Assembly (NCBI RefSeq): GCF_004365355.1
Contig: NZ_SODP01000004.1
Location: 186,001-250,000 of the forward strand
Origin: Kribbella pratensis
GTDB lineage: Bacteria > Actinomycetota > Actinomycetes > Propionibacteriales > Kribbellaceae
Direction of reading: 5' to 3'
DNA length: 64,000 bases
A model generated the notes under the pieces. It worked only from the letters and a program-made list of their open reading frames with translations, was not told the origin of the DNA and did no database searches. Shown here one piece after another: positions 62,016-64,000 of the stretch (positions are counted from its first letter, which is position 1; every line of letters begins with the position of its first letter). The translations under genes were made by a program, and so were the position numbers.

Positions 62016-64000
62016 GTGGCCAACGATTTGAGTACTGCGATGCGGCGCGCCTTGAAGCGTGCGGACGACGGCAAGACCCTCGACCCGGCGGAGGCGGAGG
62101 TGCTGCTCGGCGCGAGTGGCGACGCGCTGACCGCCCTGATGGCGACCGCGGCCCGCGTCCGCGACCAGGGCCTGGCCGACGCCGGCCGGCCCGGCGTCGT
62201 CACGTACTCGAAGAAGGTCTTCATCCCGCTCACCCGCCTCTGTCGGGACCGCTGCCACTACTGCACGTTCGCGACGACGCCGGGCCGGGTGCACGCGCCG
62301 TACCTCTCGCCGGACGAGGTGCTGGAGATCGCGCGGCAGGGCGCGGCCCTGGGCTGCAAGGAGGCGCTGTTCACGCTGGGCGATGCGCCCGAGGACCGGT
62401 GGGACGCAGCGAAGCAGTGGCTGGAGGAGGCTGGGTACGACAGCACGCTCGACTACGTACGGGCGATGGCGATCCGGGTCCTCGAGGAGACCGGCCTGCT
62501 GCCCCACCTGAACCCGGGCGTGATGTCGTGGCAGGACCTGCAGCGGTTGAAGCCGGTCGCGCCGAGCATGGGGATGATGCTCGAGACCACCTCGCGCCGG
62601 CTGTTCGAGGAGAAGGGCCAGCCGCACTTCGGGTCGCCGGACAAGGACCCCGCGATTCGGCTGCGGGTGCTGGAGGATGCCGGGCGGTCGAACGTGCCGT
62701 TCACGACCGGGCTGCTGATAGGGATCGGCGAGACACTGCCCGAGCGGGCGGACTCGATCTTCGCGCTGCGCAAGGTTGCCCGGCAGTACAACGGGATCCA
62801 GGAGGTCATCATCCAGGGGTTCCGGGTGAAGCCGGACACCGCGATGCGCAACGACGCCGACGTACCGCTGGACGAGTGGCTGGCCGCGATCGCGGTCACG
62901 CGGATCGTGCTCGGGCCGCGGGTACGGGTACAGGCGCCGCCGAACCTCGTCGACCTCGCCGAATGCCGTGCGCTGCTCGACGCCGGCGTGGACGACTTCG
63001 GTGGGGTCTCGCCGTTGACGCCTGACCACGTGAACCCGGAGCGTCCGTGGCCCCAGATCGACGACCTCGCCACGGTCACCGCCGACGCGGGATTCGTACT
63101 GCACGAGCGGCTGACGGCGCACCCGGAGTACCTGCGCGAACCGTGGTTGGACCCGCGCCTGATCTCCCACGTCGAGGCTCTGGTCGATCCCGCGACCGGT
63201 CTGGCGCGTGAAGAGGCAAAGCCCGTCGGCCTGCCGTGGCAGGAGCCGGACGGCGGCTGGGACAGCGTCGGGCGAACCGACCTCCACACGGCGATCGACA
63301 CCGAGGGCCGTCGCACCGAAACCCGCTCGGACTTCGACGCCGCCTACGGCGACTGGGACGTACTACGAGAGGACGTCGCGGCGCGACGCGCGGCAGAAGC
63401 AGCGGCAACTGTCGGAACGACGGCCGGGGCGGCAACTGCCTCACCCGAGCGGATCTCCGCGGAAGTGAAGGCAGCGCTGGCCGCCGCTGAACGGGACCCG
63501 GCCGGGCTGTCCGACGCCCAGGCACTCACCCTGATGACGGTCACCGGACCGGCGCTCGACCAGCTTGCGCGGATCGCCGATGAGTTGCGGAAGGCAACGG
63601 TCGGGGACGACGTCACCTACGTGGTGAACCGGAACATCAACTTCACCAACGTCTGCTACACCGGCTGCCGGTTCTGTGCGTTCGCCCAGCGGCGCACCGA
63701 CGCCGACGCCTACTCGCTGTCGATGGACGAGGTCGGCCAGCGCGCCGAGGAAGCCTGGGTCATCGGCGCCACCGAGGTCTGCATGCAGGGCGGTATCCAC
63801 CCCGACCTCCCCGGTACGGCGTACGCCGACCTCGTCCGCGCGGTCAAGGATCGCGTTCCGCAGATGCACGTCCACGCGTACTCCCCGATGGAGATCGTGA
63901 ACGGCTCGGTCCGCACCGGCCTGTCGATCGAGGAGTTCCTGATCTCGGTGAAGGAGGCCGGCCTGGACAGCATCCCGGGGACCGCGGCCGAGATCCTCGA
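62016..64000 (+). CDS. fbiC: 7,8-didemethyl-8-hydroxy-5-deazariboflavin (FO) synthase, bifunctional (3' end outside window)
   Basis: About 661 residues are present; the gene runs off the right edge. Two radical-SAM clusters are visible: CRDRCHYC (about 76–83, CofG half) and CYTGCRFC (about 547–554, CofH half). Between them is a loop of the fused actinobacterial FbiC type. It makes FO, the chromophore of F420, from tyrosine and a pyrimidine precursor. GTG 62016 ([11 protein letters not shown]) was chosen; ATG 62040 is possible. The 91-bp gap to the TetR start holds its promoter. Confidence 0.96.
   Translation, partial: MANDLSTAMRRALKRADDGKTLDPAEAEVLLGASGDALTALMATAARVRDQGLADAGRPGVVTYSKKVFIPLTRLCRDRCHYCTFATTPGRVHAPYLSPDEVLEIARQGAALGCKEALFTLGDAPEDRWDAAKQWLEEAGYDSTLDYVRAMAIRVLEETGLLPHLNPGVMSWQDLQRLKPVAPSMGMMLETTSRRLFEEKGQPHFGSPDKDPAIRLRVLEDAGRSNVPFTTGLLIGIGETLPERADSIFALRKVARQYNGIQEVIIQGFRVKPDTAMRNDADVPLDEWLAAIAVTRIVLGPRVRVQAPPNLVDLAECRALLDAGVDDFGGVSPLTPDHVNPERPWPQIDDLATVTADAGFVLHERLTAHPEYLREPWLDPRLISHVEALVDPATGLAREEAKPVGLPWQEPDGGWDSVGRTDLHTAIDTEGRRTETRSDFDAAYGDWDVLREDVAARRAAEAAATVGTTAGAATASPERISAEVKAALAAAERDPAGLSDAQALTLMTVTGPALDQLARIADELRKATVGDDVTYVVNRNINFTNVCYTGCRFCAFAQRRTDADAYSLSMDEVGQRAEEAWVIGATEVCMQGGIHPDLPGTAYADLVRAVKDRVPQMHVHAYSPMEIVNGSVRTGLSIEEFLISVKEAGLDSIPGTAAEIL

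Noticed and set aside
61031-63025. 664-codon plus-strand frame over the permease, TetR and fbiC
   Set aside because: It is antisense to two clear genes and in the wrong frame for fbiC.

Overview
The window is about 64 kb of high-GC DNA from an actinobacterium. The clpC–lsr2–lysS–coaX–nadC–panC … folK–folB–folP–folE–ftsH–hpt–tilS–dacB–ppa order is a classical actinobacterial housekeeping block. Many GTG starts, ATGA start/stop overlaps, Lsr2, an FO synthase (FbiC) and a stand-alone NuoD-like gene also fit. The abundance of GTAC-containing codon pairs and the kinds of accessory genes suggest Kribbella or a close relative in the Propionibacteriales. That genus call is an impression from the sequence, not a database result.

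Layout. 1–4.3 kb: clpC (3' end outside the window), lsr2 and lysS, all on the minus strand. 4.3–12.2 kb: an accessory insert with an MFS pump and divergent ArsR-type regulator, an NfeD–stomatin pair, a DedA protein, a lipoprotein, an AhpD-like protein, and a membrane-anchored multicopper oxidase with a small membrane protein. 12.2–15.7 kb: a cofactor operon, DUF2520 protein–panC and then nadC–coaX; the CoaX lacks its N-terminal acidic residue. 15.7–20.2 kb: a 2H phosphoesterase and MidA-type methyltransferase pair, two bacterial PH-domain proteins, and a NuoD paralogue whose quinone-site tyrosine is tryptophan. 20.2–22.6 kb: an F420-reductase-like protein, an inositol monophosphatase and two small membrane proteins. 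22.6–33.7 kb: the folate genes with a secreted S1 protease inserted, then ftsH, hpt, tilS, a DUF2342 metalloprotease and dacB; ppa is divergent.

34–48.7 kb is accessory and rich in regulator/enzyme pairs: MarR with a quinone-reductase-like protein, LysR, an SDR without the catalytic Tyr/Lys, an NlpC/P60 hydrolase with a structured leader, three secreted proteins (endonuclease/phosphatase fold, YCF48-type propeller, ThuA–ricin lectin), XRE with an SDR, a DHA2 pump with TetR and an operator array, a methyltransferase–aldo/keto reductase fusion, and an unrecognised gene. 48.7–54.9 kb is a five-gene peptide ABC transporter operon that carries a beta-lactamase-fold serine hydrolase. 54.9–57.6 kb holds a GAF–LuxR regulator and a MarR/MFS pair with a 10-bp-arm operator. 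57.6–58.5 kb is an unusual non-coding stretch with 37-bp tandem repeats, a 24-bp-arm hairpin, a gene remnant and a C-rich tract. The window ends with a TetR/DUF2867 pair, an orphan FtsX-like permease, another TetR and the start of fbiC (cut at the right edge).

The clearest functional links are the folate and pantothenate/NAD operons, the peptide-uptake operon, and regulator-plus-pump pairs with visible operators. The NuoD paralogue beside a MidA-type methyltransferase is the most interesting link: mitochondrial MidA homologues methylate the NuoD homologue of complex I, and the target arginine is conserved here while two quinone-pocket residues are changed.
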